NCBI RefSeq assembly: GCF_900187265.1
Contig: NZ_LT906450.1
Span: 1,107,444-1,171,443 of the forward strand
DNA length: 64,000 nucleotides
Source: Rhodococcus rhodochrous
GTDB taxonomy: Bacteria; Actinomycetota; Actinomycetes; Mycobacteriales; Mycobacteriaceae
Direction of reading: 5' to 3'
Under the pieces are notes generated by a model that saw only the letters and a program-made list of their open reading frames with translations, was not told where the DNA came from and searched no databases. The translations under genes and the position numbers were made by a program. The first letter of the stretch is position 1. The number at the start of each line of letters is the position of its first letter. Below are positions 33,844 through 44,144 of this stretch, one piece after another.

Positions 33844-35424
33844 TCAGTCCTCGTCGACGTAGCGCGGGAACACCGGTGCCGGGGCGGGCAGGGCGGTGCC
33901 CGGAGCCAGACGGGTCGCGACGGCGTCGAACTGCCGTGCCTCGGGTGCCTGGCCGAGGAGATCGAGGATCTTCGCGGCGGCATCGGGCATCACCGGCTGG
34001 ACGAGCAGACCCACGATCCGAACGACCTCGAGCGTGACGTACAGAACCGTCGCCATCCGCTCGGGATCGGTCTTGCGCAGCACCCACGGCTGCTGCGCCG
34101 AGAAGTAGCGGTTGGTCTCGCCGAGCACGTGCCAGATCGCTTCGAGACCGAGGTGCAGGGCCTGGGAGTCGAACTCGGCGCGCACCTTCGCGAGCAGCGC
34201 GTCGGCCTGGGCGAGCATGGCCTCGTCGTCGGCGGTGAACTCGCCCGGCGTGGGCACGGTGCCCTCGAGATTCTTGGCGACCATCGTCAGGGAGCGCTGC
34301 GCGAGGTTGCCGAGGTCGTTGGCGAGATCGGCGTTGATGCGGGTGACGATCGCCTCGTGGCTGTAGCTGCCGTCCTGGCCGTAGGAGATCTCGCGGAGCA
34401 GGAAGAAGCGCAGCTGGTCGAGGCCGTACTGGTCGACCATCTCGAGCGGATCGACGACGTTGCCGACCGACTTCGACATCTTCTCGCCCTTGTTGAACAG
34501 GAAGCCGTGGACGAAGACCCGCTTCGGCAGTTCGAGGCCCGCCGACATGAGGAAGGCCGGCCAGTAGACGGTGTGGAACCGCGTGATGTCCTTGCCGATG
34601 ATGTGCAGGTCGGCGGGCCAGTAGCGGCGGTAGGACTCCGACCCGGTGTCGGGGAATCCGGCGCCGGTGAGGTAGTTGGTCAGCGCGTCGACCCACACGT
34701 ACATGACGTGATCGGGATGATCGGGGACGGGAACGCCCCAGTCGAAGGTGGTGCGGGAGATCGACAGGTCCTTCAGGCCGCCGGAGACGAAGCTGACGAT
34801 CTCGTTGCGGCGGGTGGCCGGGGCGATGAAGTCGGGCTGCTCCTCGTAGAGCTCGAGCAGCTTGTCCTGGTAGGCCGACAGCCGGAAGAAGTAGGTGGAC
34901 TCCTCGGTCCACTCCACGGGGGTGCCGGTGTCGGTGGAGATCCGCGAACCGTCCTCGAGCAGCGTGGTCTCGCCGTCGGTGTAGAACGCCTCGTCGCGGA
35001 CCGAGTACCACCCGGCGTAGGTGTCGAGGTAGATGTCGCCCGAGTCGACCATGCGCTGCCAGATCGCCTTGCTCGCCTCGAGATGATCGGCGTCCGTGGT
35101 ACGGATGAACCGGTCGTACGAGATGTTCAGCCGCTTGTCCATGGCCTCGAACACGTCCGAGTTGCGGGACGCGAGTTCGGTGACCGGGATCCCTTCCTTC
35201 GCGGCAGTCTGCTGCATCTTCAGACCGTGCTCGTCGGTGCCGGTCAGGAAGCGCACGTCGAAGCCGTCGAGACGCTTGAACCGCGCGATCGCGTCGGTCG
35301 AGATGTACTCGTAGGCGTGCCCGATGTGCGGGGCGCCGTTCGGGTACGCGATCGCGGTCGTGACGTAGAACGGCGGGCGGGTGGGATCGCCGGCGGCCGG
35401 GCGGGAGGAATCAGGCGCAGTCAT
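33844..35424 (-). CDS. metG: methionyl-tRNA synthetase
   Basis: Class I aminoacyl-tRNA synthetase, 526 residues, the short form without a C-terminal dimerisation domain, as in mycobacteria. It begins [20 protein letters not shown] (HIGH motif), has [13 protein letters not shown], the methionine-pocket text [14 protein letters not shown], and [10 protein letters not shown]. The zinc-binding cysteines of the E. coli-type connective peptide are absent, typical for this subclass. The start region TAAACT-N10-ATG gives a very short or absent leader. Divergent from tatD at 22 bp. Confidence 0.96.
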   Translation of the reverse strand: MTAPDSSRPAAGDPTRPPFYVTTAIAYPNGAPHIGHAYEYISTDAIARFKRLDGFDVRFLTGTDEHGLKMQQTAAKEGIPVTELASRNSDVFEAMDKRLNISYDRFIRTTDADHLEASKAIWQRMVDSGDIYLDTYAGWYSVRDEAFYTDGETTLLEDGSRISTDTGTPVEWTEESTYFFRLSAYQDKLLELYEEQPDFIAPATRRNEIVSFVSGGLKDLSISRTTFDWGVPVPDHPDHVMYVWVDALTNYLTGAGFPDTGSESYRRYWPADLHIIGKDITRFHTVYWPAFLMSAGLELPKRVFVHGFLFNKGEKMSKSVGNVVDPLEMVDQYGLDQLRFFLLREISYGQDGSYSHEAIVTRINADLANDLGNLAQRSLTMVAKNLEGTVPTPGEFTADDEAMLAQADALLAKVRAEFDSQALHLGLEAIWHVLGETNRYFSAQQPWVLRKTDPERMATVLYVTLEVVRIVGLLVQPVMPDAAAKILDLLGQAPEARQFDAVATRLAPGTALPAPAPVFPRYVDED

Positions 35425-35433
35425 GGTGGCCAG

Positions 35434-35440
35434 TAGTTTA
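35434..35440. promoter_or_regulatory. shared -10 region of divergent metG and tatD
   Basis: TAGTTTA: plus-strand TAGTTT (35434-35439) lies seven bases before the tatD GTG; minus-strand TAAACT (35435-35440) lies ten bases before the metG ATG. Five base pairs are common to both boxes. Confidence 0.5.
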
Positions 35441-35446
35441 TAGGGC

Positions 35447-36277
35447 GTGAGTGCAGCCCGCCCCGCCCCCGAAGCCCCGCAGCCGTTGAGCCCCCTCGTC
35501 GACGCCCACACGCACCTCGACGCGTGCGGCGCCGAGGACGCCGCGACGACCTCCGCGATCGTCGATCGTGCCGCCGCGGTGGGGGTCGGACGCATCGTCA
35601 CCGTCGCCGACGATCTCGAGGCGGCACGTTTCGCCGTGCGGGCCGCGCATTGGGACGACCGCGTCTACGCTGCCGTCGCCATCCATCCCACCCGCGCGAA
35701 CAGCCTCGACGACGCCACCCGTGCCGAGATCGAGAAACTCGCCGCCGACCCGCGCTGCGTCGCGGTGGGGGAGACCGGCCTCGACCTCTACTGGCCGGGC
35801 AAGCTCGACGGGTGCGCCGAACCGGCCGAGCAGGAGGAGGGTTTCCGCTGGCACATCGACCTCGCCAAGCGACTCGGCAAGCCGCTGATGATCCACAACC
35901 GCGAGGCCGACGCCGACCTGCTGCGCGTCCTGCACGACGAAGGTGCACCCGAGAAGGTGATCTTCCACTGCTTCTCGTCGGATGCCGACATGGCCCGTCG
36001 CTGCGTCGACGCCGGATACCTGTTGAGCTTCTCGGGCACCGTGAGTTTCAAGAACGCGAAGGCGCTGCGTGAAGCGGCGCCGCTCGTGCCCCGCGAGCTG
36101 GTGCTGGTGGAGACCGACGCGCCGTTCCTGACCCCGCATCCCTTCCGGGGTGCGCCGAACGAGTCGTACTGCCTGCCGTACACCGTGCGCGCGCTCGCCG
36201 AGGTGCGCGGTGAGGACGCCGGCGAACTGGCCGCGGCCACCACCGCGAACGCCGAGCGGGTGTACGGACTTTCGTAA
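35447..36277 (+). CDS. tatD: TatD-family metal-dependent deoxyribonuclease
   Basis: TIM-barrel Mg2+-dependent 3'-5' exonuclease, 276 residues. Metal ligands are visible in [35 protein letters not shown] and [12 protein letters not shown] at 35447 with no Shine-Dalgarno and a -10 box seven bases upstream. In mycobacteria tatD is directly followed by rpfB and ksgA; here three other genes come between. Confidence 0.94.
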   Translation: MSAARPAPEAPQPLSPLVDAHTHLDACGAEDAATTSAIVDRAAAVGVGRIVTVADDLEAARFAVRAAHWDDRVYAAVAIHPTRANSLDDATRAEIEKLAADPRCVAVGETGLDLYWPGKLDGCAEPAEQEEGFRWHIDLAKRLGKPLMIHNREADADLLRVLHDEGAPEKVIFHCFSSDADMARRCVDAGYLLSFSGTVSFKNAKALREAAPLVPRELVLVETDAPFLTPHPFRGAPNESYCLPYTVRALAEVRGEDAGELAAATTANAERVYGLS

Positions 36278-36317
36278 AGGGCACGCGCGCTCCCACTCCC
36301 GTCGTGAGAATACGGGC

Positions 36318-37394
36318 ATGCGCTCCTTCGTCTACAACTCTCATCCGGTACGTGTGATCTTCGGCCCCGGTACCGCCTCGCGGGTCGCGGACGAAGTACG
36401 TCGACTCGATCGTTCGCGCGTCCTGCTGCTCGCCGGCGAGCACGTGCGGCACCAGGCGGAGCTGGTCGAGAAGTATCTAGGCGATCTGCAGGTCGCGCGT
36501 TTCGACGGCGCGGTCATGCACACGCCGGTGGAAGTGACCGAGCGGGTGCTCGGCCTGGTCACCGAGCACGACGTCGATGCGGTCGTCGCGGTCGGCGGCG
36601 GCTCGACCACGGGCCTGGCCAAGGCACTGGCCCGCCGCACGGGGATCGATCAGGTGATCCTGCCGACGACCTATGCCGGGTCGGAGGTGACGCCCGTTCT
36701 CGGCGAGACCGCCGACGGGGTGAAGACCACACGTTCGTCGCCCGACATCCTTCCGGAGACCGTGGTCTACGACGTCGAGTTCACCACCTCGATGCCGATC
36801 CCGCTGGCGGTGACCAGCGCGATCAACGCGATGGCCCACGCGATCGAGGCCCTCTACTCCGAACAGGCAAATCCGATCGTCGATGCTCTCGCGCTCGAGG
36901 CCGTGGCCGCGATCGCCCGGGGTATCCCGGCGCTCGGTGCGGATTCGGCCGATCCGGAGGGGCGTTCGGATCTGCTGCTCGCCGCGTGGCTCTCCGGTAC
37001 CTGCCTCGCTTCGGCGGGAATGGGGCTGCACCACAAGCTCTGTCACGTCCTGGGTGGGTCGTTCGACCTGCCGCACGCTGCCACGCACACCGTCGTGCTG
37101 CCCCATGCGCTCGCCTACAACGAACCGTCGGTACCGCACGTCATGGCGCGGGTCGCGCAGGCGCTCGGCACGGATTCGGCGCCCGCGGGCGTCTACGACC
37201 TCGTGGCGGCGGCCGGTGGGCCGACGAGTCTCGAGGAACTGGGGTTGCGGGAGTCCGATCTGGACGAGGCGGCGCGACTGGCGACGGCGAAGCCGTATCC
37301 GAATCCCCGGGAGGTCACGGAGGTGGGTGTGCGGCGGTTGCTGGGGGAGGCGTTCGCCGGTAACCGGCCGGAGCCGGTCGAGAAGGCTGGTTGA
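36318..37394 (+). CDS. maleylacetate reductase (iron-type alcohol dehydrogenase family)
   Basis: NAD(P)H-dependent reduction of maleylacetate to 3-oxoadipate, the last step before beta-ketoadipate in hydroxyquinol and chloroaromatic degradation. 358 residues, with RVIFGPGTASRVADEV, the nucleotide loop VAVGGGSTTGLAKALA, LPTTYAGSEVTPVLGET and the His motifs MAHAIEALYS and GLHHKLCHVLGGSFDLPHA, all typical for this subfamily. No hydroxyquinol dioxygenase is nearby. It starts 40 bp after tatD. Its final codons overlap the doxX promoter/operator. Confidence 0.9.
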   Translation: MRSFVYNSHPVRVIFGPGTASRVADEVRRLDRSRVLLLAGEHVRHQAELVEKYLGDLQVARFDGAVMHTPVEVTERVLGLVTEHDVDAVVAVGGGSTTGLAKALARRTGIDQVILPTTYAGSEVTPVLGETADGVKTTRSSPDILPETVVYDVEFTTSMPIPLAVTSAINAMAHAIEALYSEQANPIVDALALEAVAAIARGIPALGADSADPEGRSDLLLAAWLSGTCLASAGMGLHHKLCHVLGGSFDLPHAATHTVVLPHALAYNEPSVPHVMARVAQALGTDSAPAGVYDLVAAAGGPTSLEELGLRESDLDEAARLATAKPYPNPREVTEVGVRRLLGEAFAGNRPEPVEKAG

Positions 37395-37438
37395 AGCTAC
37401 AACCACGGGTTGCTATCTTAGTTGTCGCTTCAACTAAG
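37390..37438 (+). promoter_or_regulatory. doxX promoter with paired palindromic operators
   Basis: TTGAAG (37391-37396), 17-bp spacer, TATCTT (37414-37419). GTTGAAGCTACAAC (37390-37403) covers the -35, and GTTGTCGCTTCAAC (37421-37434) lies at the start site. They are inverted copies of each other (13 of 14). The second is extended to the perfect palindrome CTTAGTTG-N6-CAACTAAG (37417-37438). MarR-type repression is likely; no regulator gene is adjacent. Confidence 0.6.
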
Positions 37439-37473
37439 TGGGGCTCTCCGGCCTCCGACCCGAAAGGCTCGAC

Positions 37474-37902
37474 ATGAAGACCCCTCTCGTCCGCGACATC
37501 GGCATCCTCGTCGCCCGGCTCGTACTCGGCGTCATCTTCCTCGCGCACGGACTGCAGAAGTTCAACTCGTGGGGATACGAAGGCACCAAGGCGGGCTTCG
37601 AAGGAATGGGCGTGCCCGCCCCGGCGATCTCTGCGTTCGTCGCCACCTGGATCGAGATCCTCGGTGGTCTCGCGCTCATCCTCGGTGTGCTCGTCCCCGT
37701 GTTCGGCGTCCTGCTGTTCCTGCTCATGTTCGGCGCGTTCCTCATCGTGCACGTGGAGAACGGAATCTACGTCGGCGACGGCGGTTTCGAACTCGTGGCC
37801 GCGCTCGGCGCGGGGGCTCTCCTGCTCGCCGCGGTCGGTGCGGGAGCATTCAGCGTCGATCGCTTCCTCGCGCGGAGGGTTCCGCTCCTGCGTACGTCCT
37901 GA
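37474..37902 (+). CDS. DoxX-family membrane protein
   Basis: 142 residues, four membrane segments: VARLVLGVIFLAHGLQKF (first, with the family's HGxxK motif), ISAFVATWIEILGGLALILG, FGVLLFLLMFGAFLIVHV, ELVAALGAGALLLAAVGAGA. DoxX proteins are linked to quinone/redox functions; in mycobacteria one partners with SodA and a thiol oxidoreductase. AAAGG lies seven bases before the ATG. It is controlled by the promoter/operator at 37390-37438. Confidence 0.92.
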   Translation: MKTPLVRDIGILVARLVLGVIFLAHGLQKFNSWGYEGTKAGFEGMGVPAPAISAFVATWIEILGGLALILGVLVPVFGVLLFLLMFGAFLIVHVENGIYVGDGGFELVAALGAGALLLAAVGAGAFSVDRFLARRVPLLRTS

Positions 37903-38043
37903 CCTGCGGTTCCGGGGCGCTGTGGACGATTTCTCCCGATCGTCCGCAGCGCCTTTTCCGTCCGATGACGCGCGCTTTTCGCATATGTCTTGTTATTCTC
38001 CTGCACGACATGTGCGTTCACGGATTTCTCCGACAGGATCGAT

Positions 38044-39723
38044 ATGACCGTGCAGCAAGCTGTTCCGCGTCGCGACACCACGTGGAATGTCAATCGACGG
38101 ACCTTCCTCGTGGGCGCAGGCGCACTCCTCGCTGCCGGCCTCGTGGGCGCCGGAACCTCTGCGGCACAGCCTCGGACACCGCAGCGTCCCAACATCCTCA
38201 TCATCATGACCGACCAGGAGCGTCAGCCGATGCACTGGCCGGCCGACTGGGCGCGCAACAATCTGCCCAATCGGCAGCGGCTCGCCGACACCGGGCTGAC
38301 CTTCACACGATCGTTCTGCAACGCCGCGATGTGCTCGCCCAGCCGCAGCACGTTCTTCACCGGGCTCTATCCCGCCCAGCACGGCGTGGTGAGCACCCTC
38401 ACCGAGGGCGGCACGCTCTCGCCCACCGAACCCGTGCTGCCGGTGGACGGCCAGAACATGGCGAAGATGCTGCTCTCCGCCGGATACGACGTCCACTACC
38501 GCGGCAAATGGCACATGAGCAAGGGTGCCGACGGCGGCGACCCGTCGCCCGAGGACATCGCGCGGTACGGCTTCGCGGGATGGGAGCCCCCGGAGGCCGG
38601 GCAGGACACCGCACCCGAGAACTTCGGGGGTGGCTGCGCCGACCGCGACGGCAAGATCGCCTCCGACGCCGCCGAGTTCCTGCGGTCGCGAAGTGCCTCC
38701 GACGACAGGCCGTTCGCGCTCATCGTGTCGTTCGCCAATCCCCACGACATCCTCTCGTACCCGAAGACCTGGGACCAGGTCGACGGCGACTGCAACAACT
38801 ACGGCGCCTTCGCGCCCGAGGCGTTCGAGCAGGGAATCGACCTGCCGCCCACCATCGACGAGGACCTGCTCCGCAACTTCAAGCCCACCGCTCAGGCCGA
38901 GCTGCTCCTGCTGCTCGCGGGCGCGCTCGGTCCGCTCGTCGGTCCCGAGGCGGCACGGCAGTACGTCAACCTGTACGCCTACATGCACAAGGTCGTCGAC
39001 CAACACATCGGGACCGTTCTCGATGCGCTGGAATCGGTTTCGGGCATGCGCGAACGCACCGTCGCCTTCCGGGTGGCCGACCACGGCGAGATGGGGCTGT
39101 CCCACGGCGGGCTCCGTCAGAAGGCCTTCAACGCCTACGAAGAGACCCTCAATGTTCCTCTCGTGGTGAGCAATCCGGTGATGTTCCCGAGGCCGGTGTC
39201 CACCGACGCGCTCGCGTCGCTGATCGACGTCATGCCCACCCTCGCGACGATGGCGGCCGTGCCCGACCGTTCGGCGTGGACGTTCAAGGGCGTCGACCTG
39301 ACACCCGTCATAGAGGGTGCGTCGTCCGGTGCCACTCCGCCGCAGGTGCAGGACACCGTCCTGTTCACCTTCGACGACGAGAACGCCGCCGCGGCCAACG
39401 GGCAGACGACGGTGAAGCAGCCCAACCACATCCGTGCCGTCCGGCAGGACCGGTGGAAGTACGCGATGTACTTCGACCCGTCGGGACGCGCGCTGCCGCA
39501 GTTCGAGCTCTACGACCTGCACGACGATCCGCTCGAGACACGCAACCGCGCGAACCCGCTCGATCTCGCGAACTTCGACCCGGTGCAGGTCGCGACCATG
39601 CACGCCGTCCTGATGGACGTGATGGCCCGCACCGGCACCACCCCCACCGTGCCGATTCCGCAGTTCCCCGTACCGAGCGGATCCGCCGATCTCCCCGTCC
39701 CCAGCGGCTCGGCAGGGCGCTGA
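38044..39723 (+). CDS. secreted type I sulfatase (Tat substrate)
   Basis: 559 residues. A twin-arginine signal (NRRTFLVGAGALLAAGLVGAG) targets it across the membrane. The alkaline-phosphatase fold has NILIIMTDQER (metal Asp pair), the active-site CSPSRSTFFTGLYP whose Cys is normally converted to formylglycine, and a late AFRVADHGEMGLSHGG. The CxPxR form needs a formylglycine-generating enzyme, none of which is evident in the window. The C-terminus repeats PVPSGSA twice. It is likely an aryl- or choline-sulfatase-like enzyme releasing sulfate outside the membrane; the substrate is not predictable. AGGA precedes the ATG. Confidence 0.92.
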   Translation: MTVQQAVPRRDTTWNVNRRTFLVGAGALLAAGLVGAGTSAAQPRTPQRPNILIIMTDQERQPMHWPADWARNNLPNRQRLADTGLTFTRSFCNAAMCSPSRSTFFTGLYPAQHGVVSTLTEGGTLSPTEPVLPVDGQNMAKMLLSAGYDVHYRGKWHMSKGADGGDPSPEDIARYGFAGWEPPEAGQDTAPENFGGGCADRDGKIASDAAEFLRSRSASDDRPFALIVSFANPHDILSYPKTWDQVDGDCNNYGAFAPEAFEQGIDLPPTIDEDLLRNFKPTAQAELLLLLAGALGPLVGPEAARQYVNLYAYMHKVVDQHIGTVLDALESVSGMRERTVAFRVADHGEMGLSHGGLRQKAFNAYEETLNVPLVVSNPVMFPRPVSTDALASLIDVMPTLATMAAVPDRSAWTFKGVDLTPVIEGASSGATPPQVQDTVLFTFDDENAAAANGQTTVKQPNHIRAVRQDRWKYAMYFDPSGRALPQFELYDLHDDPLETRNRANPLDLANFDPVQVATMHAVLMDVMARTGTTPTVPIPQFPVPSGSADLPVPSGSAGR

Positions 39724-41350
<1,627 letters not shown>

Positions 41351-41391
41351 CCGGCACGGGTGTGCACGGTGTGACCTGCTCCCGAGTGCGC

Positions 41392-41397
41392 TAGGTT
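41392..41397 (+). promoter_or_regulatory. -10 box of rsmA (leaderless)
   Basis: TAGGTT six bases before the GTG at 41404; no Shine-Dalgarno sequence. Confidence 0.5.
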
Positions 41398-41403
41398 CAC
41401 CAC

Positions 41404-42312
41404 GTGTCAGCAGACGATCCCGAAACCACTCCGAGGGCCACCCCGGCTTCTCCGCGCGGCCTCGCCGCGCTGCTCGGACCCGCCGAGGTCCGTGCACTCG
41501 CGGAGGAGTTCGGGGTGCGCCCGACGAAGCAGCTCGGCCAGAACTTCGTGCACGACGCGAACACGGTGCGCCGCATCGTCAACGTCGCCGGGGTCGGCCC
41601 GGAGGATGTCGTGCTCGAGGTCGGGCCCGGCCTGGGTTCGCTCACCCTCGCCCTGCTCGACGTCGTCGACCGTGTGGTTACGGTCGAGCTCGATCCCGTT
41701 CTCGCGCAGCGTATTCCCACGACCGTGCAGGAACGGGCCCCGCGGCTCGCCGACCGCTTCGACGTCGTGCACATGGACGCGATGAAGGTGCTGCCGAAGG
41801 ACCTTCCCGTCACGCCCACCGCGCTCGTCGCGAACCTGCCCTACAACGTCGCGGTGCCGGTGCTGCTGCACCTGTTCTCCGAATTCCCCACTCTGCGAAC
41901 CGCTCTCGTGATGGTGCAGGCCGAGGTCGCCGATCGGCTCGCAGCCGAACCGGGTGGCAAGATCTACGGCGTACCCAGCGTGAAGGCCCGGTTCTTCGGC
42001 GACGTCCGCAGGGCCGGCGCTGTCGGGCGTGCGGTCTTCTGGCCCGTTCCCCAGGTGGAATCGGGCCTCGTGCGCGTCGACCGCTATGCGGAGCCACCGT
42101 GGCCCACCGACGCCCGGACGCGCGCCCGGGTCTTCGCCGTCGTCGACGCGGCCTTCGCGCAACGGCGAAAGACGTTGCGCGCAGCGCTGAGTGGATGGGC
42201 GGGTTCGCCCGCGGAGGCCGAGAGGCGCCTGCTGGCGGCCGGTATCGAGCCGTCGACCCGCGGGGAGAAGCTCGACGCCGCAGCCTTCGTGCGGCTCGCA
42301 GGGGTGGAGTGA
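41404..42312 (+). CDS. rsmA: 16S rRNA (adenine1518-N6/adenine1519-N6)-dimethyltransferase
   Basis: KsgA/RsmA dimethylates two adjacent adenosines near the 3' end of 16S rRNA late in 30S assembly; loss gives kasugamycin resistance. 302 residues: [21 protein letters not shown] motif [14 protein letters not shown], motif [28 protein letters not shown] start supported by a leaderless -10 box. Conserved neighbour of rpfB and ispE. Confidence 0.96.
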   Translation: MSADDPETTPRATPASPRGLAALLGPAEVRALAEEFGVRPTKQLGQNFVHDANTVRRIVNVAGVGPEDVVLEVGPGLGSLTLALLDVVDRVVTVELDPVLAQRIPTTVQERAPRLADRFDVVHMDAMKVLPKDLPVTPTALVANLPYNVAVPVLLHLFSEFPTLRTALVMVQAEVADRLAAEPGGKIYGVPSVKARFFGDVRRAGAVGRAVFWPVPQVESGLVRVDRYAEPPWPTDARTRARVFAVVDAAFAQRRKTLRAALSGWAGSPAEAERRLLAAGIEPSTRGEKLDAAAFVRLAGVE

Positions 42313-42351
42313 TCTAGGCCACTCTTCCTGGCGGTCGGATGCGATGTGTGG

Positions 42352-42380
42352 TTAAGTTGCCCTCGGTCGTTAGGTAGTGT
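42352..42380 (+). promoter_or_regulatory. possible cold-shock gene promoter and long leader
   Basis: TTAAGT, 17-bp spacer, TAGTGT. It would give a leader of about 150 nt, as usual for csp genes, containing a 6-bp hairpin CGGGAG/CTCCCG at 42467-42488. Confidence 0.35.
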
Positions 42381-42538
42381 GTTCGTGGTTTACCCCTCGC
42401 ACATTTCTGGTTGCGAGCGGAGGCGATAGCCACGATGGAATCGTTTCAGCCGTGTAGTGACAGACCCGGGAGCCGAAACCGACTCCCGACGAGACAGAAC
42501 GTCTATATCCGTTCTGCCTGCAAGCGAAGGACAGCAAC

Positions 42539-42745
42539 ATGGCTGAAGGTACTGTGAAGTGGTTCAACGGCGAAAAGGGCTTCGGCTTCATCGCTCCCTC
42601 GGACGGCTCCGCTGACGTCTTCGTGCACTTCTCCGAGATCCAGGGCCGCGGCTTCCGCACCCTCGAGGAGAACCAGCGCGTGAGCTTCGAGATCGGCCAG
42701 GGCCAGAAGGGCCCGCAGGCCACCGGCGTGAACGTCATCGGCTGA
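42539..42745 (+). CDS. cold-shock protein CspA family
   Basis: 68-residue OB-fold RNA/ssDNA chaperone: [20 protein letters not shown] (RNP1) and DVFVHFSEI (RNP2), [19 protein letters not shown] at the end. GAAGGA ribosome-binding site. It stands between rsmA and ispE, where mycobacteria have no gene. Strong terminator downstream. Confidence 0.97.
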   Translation: MAEGTVKWFNGEKGFGFIAPSDGSADVFVHFSEIQGRGFRTLEENQRVSFEIGQGQKGPQATGVNVIG

Positions 42746-42759
42746 TACCGATACTCTCC

Positions 42760-42797
42760 GAATCCGGGCCGGCACCTCAGGGTGCCGGCCCGGATTC
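42760..42797. terminator. bidirectional terminator after csp
   Basis: 17-bp perfect stem GAATCCGGGCCGGCACC with 4-nt loop, followed by GTTGT. It serves csp (plus) and the secreted-protein gene (minus). Confidence 0.85.
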
Positions 42798-42808
42798 GTT
42801 GTATCCGG

Positions 42809-43075
42809 TCAGCCGATCATCGCCCCGTAGCCGGTGATGCCCAGGCCGGACGAGCCGGTCGACGAGCCGGCGGAGTCGGCCGAACCGGTGGCCACTCCGG
42901 CCGAGCCGGTGGGCGGGTTGACGCAGTCCACGAGATTCAGCGAGCGCGGGACCAGGTCGCCGAGCGAGCAGACGCGCGGCGGAGCCGGTTCGGCCGAGGC
43001 GACGCCGGCGGTGCCGAGCGTGGCGGCCGCGGCGACGACGCAGACGGCAACCGCATTGCGTACGGATCGAGTCAC
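42809..43075 (-). CDS. small secreted protein, Gly/Ser-rich tail
   Basis: 88 residues from a GTG at 43075 with a good GGAGG ribosome-binding site. Sec signal peptide ([21 protein letters not shown], split from basic MTRSVRN; cleavage ASA|EP). The mature part of about 55 residues has two cysteines ([16 protein letters not shown]), likely a disulfide, then a Gly/Ser/Thr-rich tail ending in [12 protein letters not shown]. No family recognised. It is convergent with csp, sharing the terminator, and divergent from ispE. Confidence 0.8.
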   Translation of the reverse strand: MTRSVRNAVAVCVVAAAATLGTAGVASAEPAPPRVCSLGDLVPRSLNLVDCVNPPTGSAGVATGSADSAGSSTGSSGLGITGYGAMIG

Positions 43076-43165
43076 ATTTCCTCCAGTGTGTTCACGAGTC
43101 GCCCGATCGTAGAGCGTGGCCGCGGCGGTCGGGAAGCGTCCGTATCCCGAGTAAGCTCTGTACTC

Positions 43166-44101
43166 GTGCTTTCCGTCGTGCCGACCCCCGTGACAGTGCG
43201 GGTCCCGTCCAAGGTCAACCTGCATCTCGCGGTGGGTGACCTCCGTCCCGACGGCTACCACGACCTGCACACCGTCTTCCAGGCCCTGTCCCTGTACGAC
43301 GAGGTGTCGGTGGTCCCGGCCGACACCCTGAGCGTGACGGTGCGCGGCGCGGGCGCCGAGTCGGTGCCCACCGATTCGACGAACCTGGCGTGGCGCGCCG
43401 CCGAGATGATGGCGGAACGGGCCGCACGTACACCCGACGTGGCGATCACGATCGACAAGGGCATCCCCGTGGCCGGCGGAATGGCCGGTGGCAGCGCCGA
43501 CGCTGCCGCGACGCTGGTCGCGCTCGACGCGCTGTGGGGCATCGGGGCGCCCCGGGAGGACCTCGCGGATCTCGCCGCCCGCCTCGGCAGCGACGTGCCG
43601 TTCTGCCTCCACGGCGGAACGGCGATCGGAACAGGGCGGGGCGAGCGCCTCGTCCCCGTCCTCACCCGCGGCACCTTCCACTGGGTACTGGCCCTCGCGA
43701 AGGGTGGTCTGTCCACACCGGTCGTCTTCCGTGAACTCGACCGGCTGCGTGCCGAGGGAGAACCTCAGCGCGTCGGCAGCGCCGATGCCGTGCTCTCCGC
43801 GCTCGGCTCCGGTGATGCGCACCGGCTCGCGCCGCTGCTCGGCAACGACCTGCAGGCCGCGGCCCTGTCCCTCGACCCGATGCTGCGACGCACGCTCCGA
43901 GCGGGTGTCGAGGCCGGGGCCCTGGCGGGCATCGTCTCCGGTTCCGGCCCCACGTGCGCGTTCCTCGTCGAGGACCAGCACGCCGCCGTCACCGTGAGTG
44001 CCGAACTCGCCGGTGCCGGTGTGTGCCGTACGGTGCGGGTCGCCTCCGGTCCGGTGCCCGGCGCCCGTGTCGTCGGCGACGCCGATCCCGCACACCCCTG
44101 A
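43166..44101 (+). CDS. ispE: 4-diphosphocytidyl-2-C-methyl-D-erythritol kinase IspE
   Basis: GHMP kinase of the non-mevalonate isoprenoid pathway. 311 residues from GTG 43166 (GTG at 43178 gives a start closer to mycobacterial MPTGSVTVRVP). Motifs: [22 protein letters not shown] (partly substrate binding), the ATP loop [15 protein letters not shown] and the third motif [19 protein letters not shown] lies eight bases before the first GTG, so the mRNA is near-leaderless. ABC-F gene follows closely. Confidence 0.95.
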   Translation: MLSVVPTPVTVRVPSKVNLHLAVGDLRPDGYHDLHTVFQALSLYDEVSVVPADTLSVTVRGAGAESVPTDSTNLAWRAAEMMAERAARTPDVAITIDKGIPVAGGMAGGSADAAATLVALDALWGIGAPREDLADLAARLGSDVPFCLHGGTAIGTGRGERLVPVLTRGTFHWVLALAKGGLSTPVVFRELDRLRAEGEPQRVGSADAVLSALGSGDAHRLAPLLGNDLQAAALSLDPMLRRTLRAGVEAGALAGIVSGSGPTCAFLVEDQHAAVTVSAELAGAGVCRTVRVASGPVPGARVVGDADPAHP

Positions 44102-44144
44102 TCCCGTAGTACATCCCCGCAATCCTCGGAAGGCGTTCCTCCAC

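Noticed and set aside
36318-39723. Possible mobile element carrying the maleylacetate reductase, DoxX and sulfatase genes.
   Set aside because: No transposase, integrase, terminal inverted repeats or target duplication are visible; an accessory insertion is all that can be claimed.
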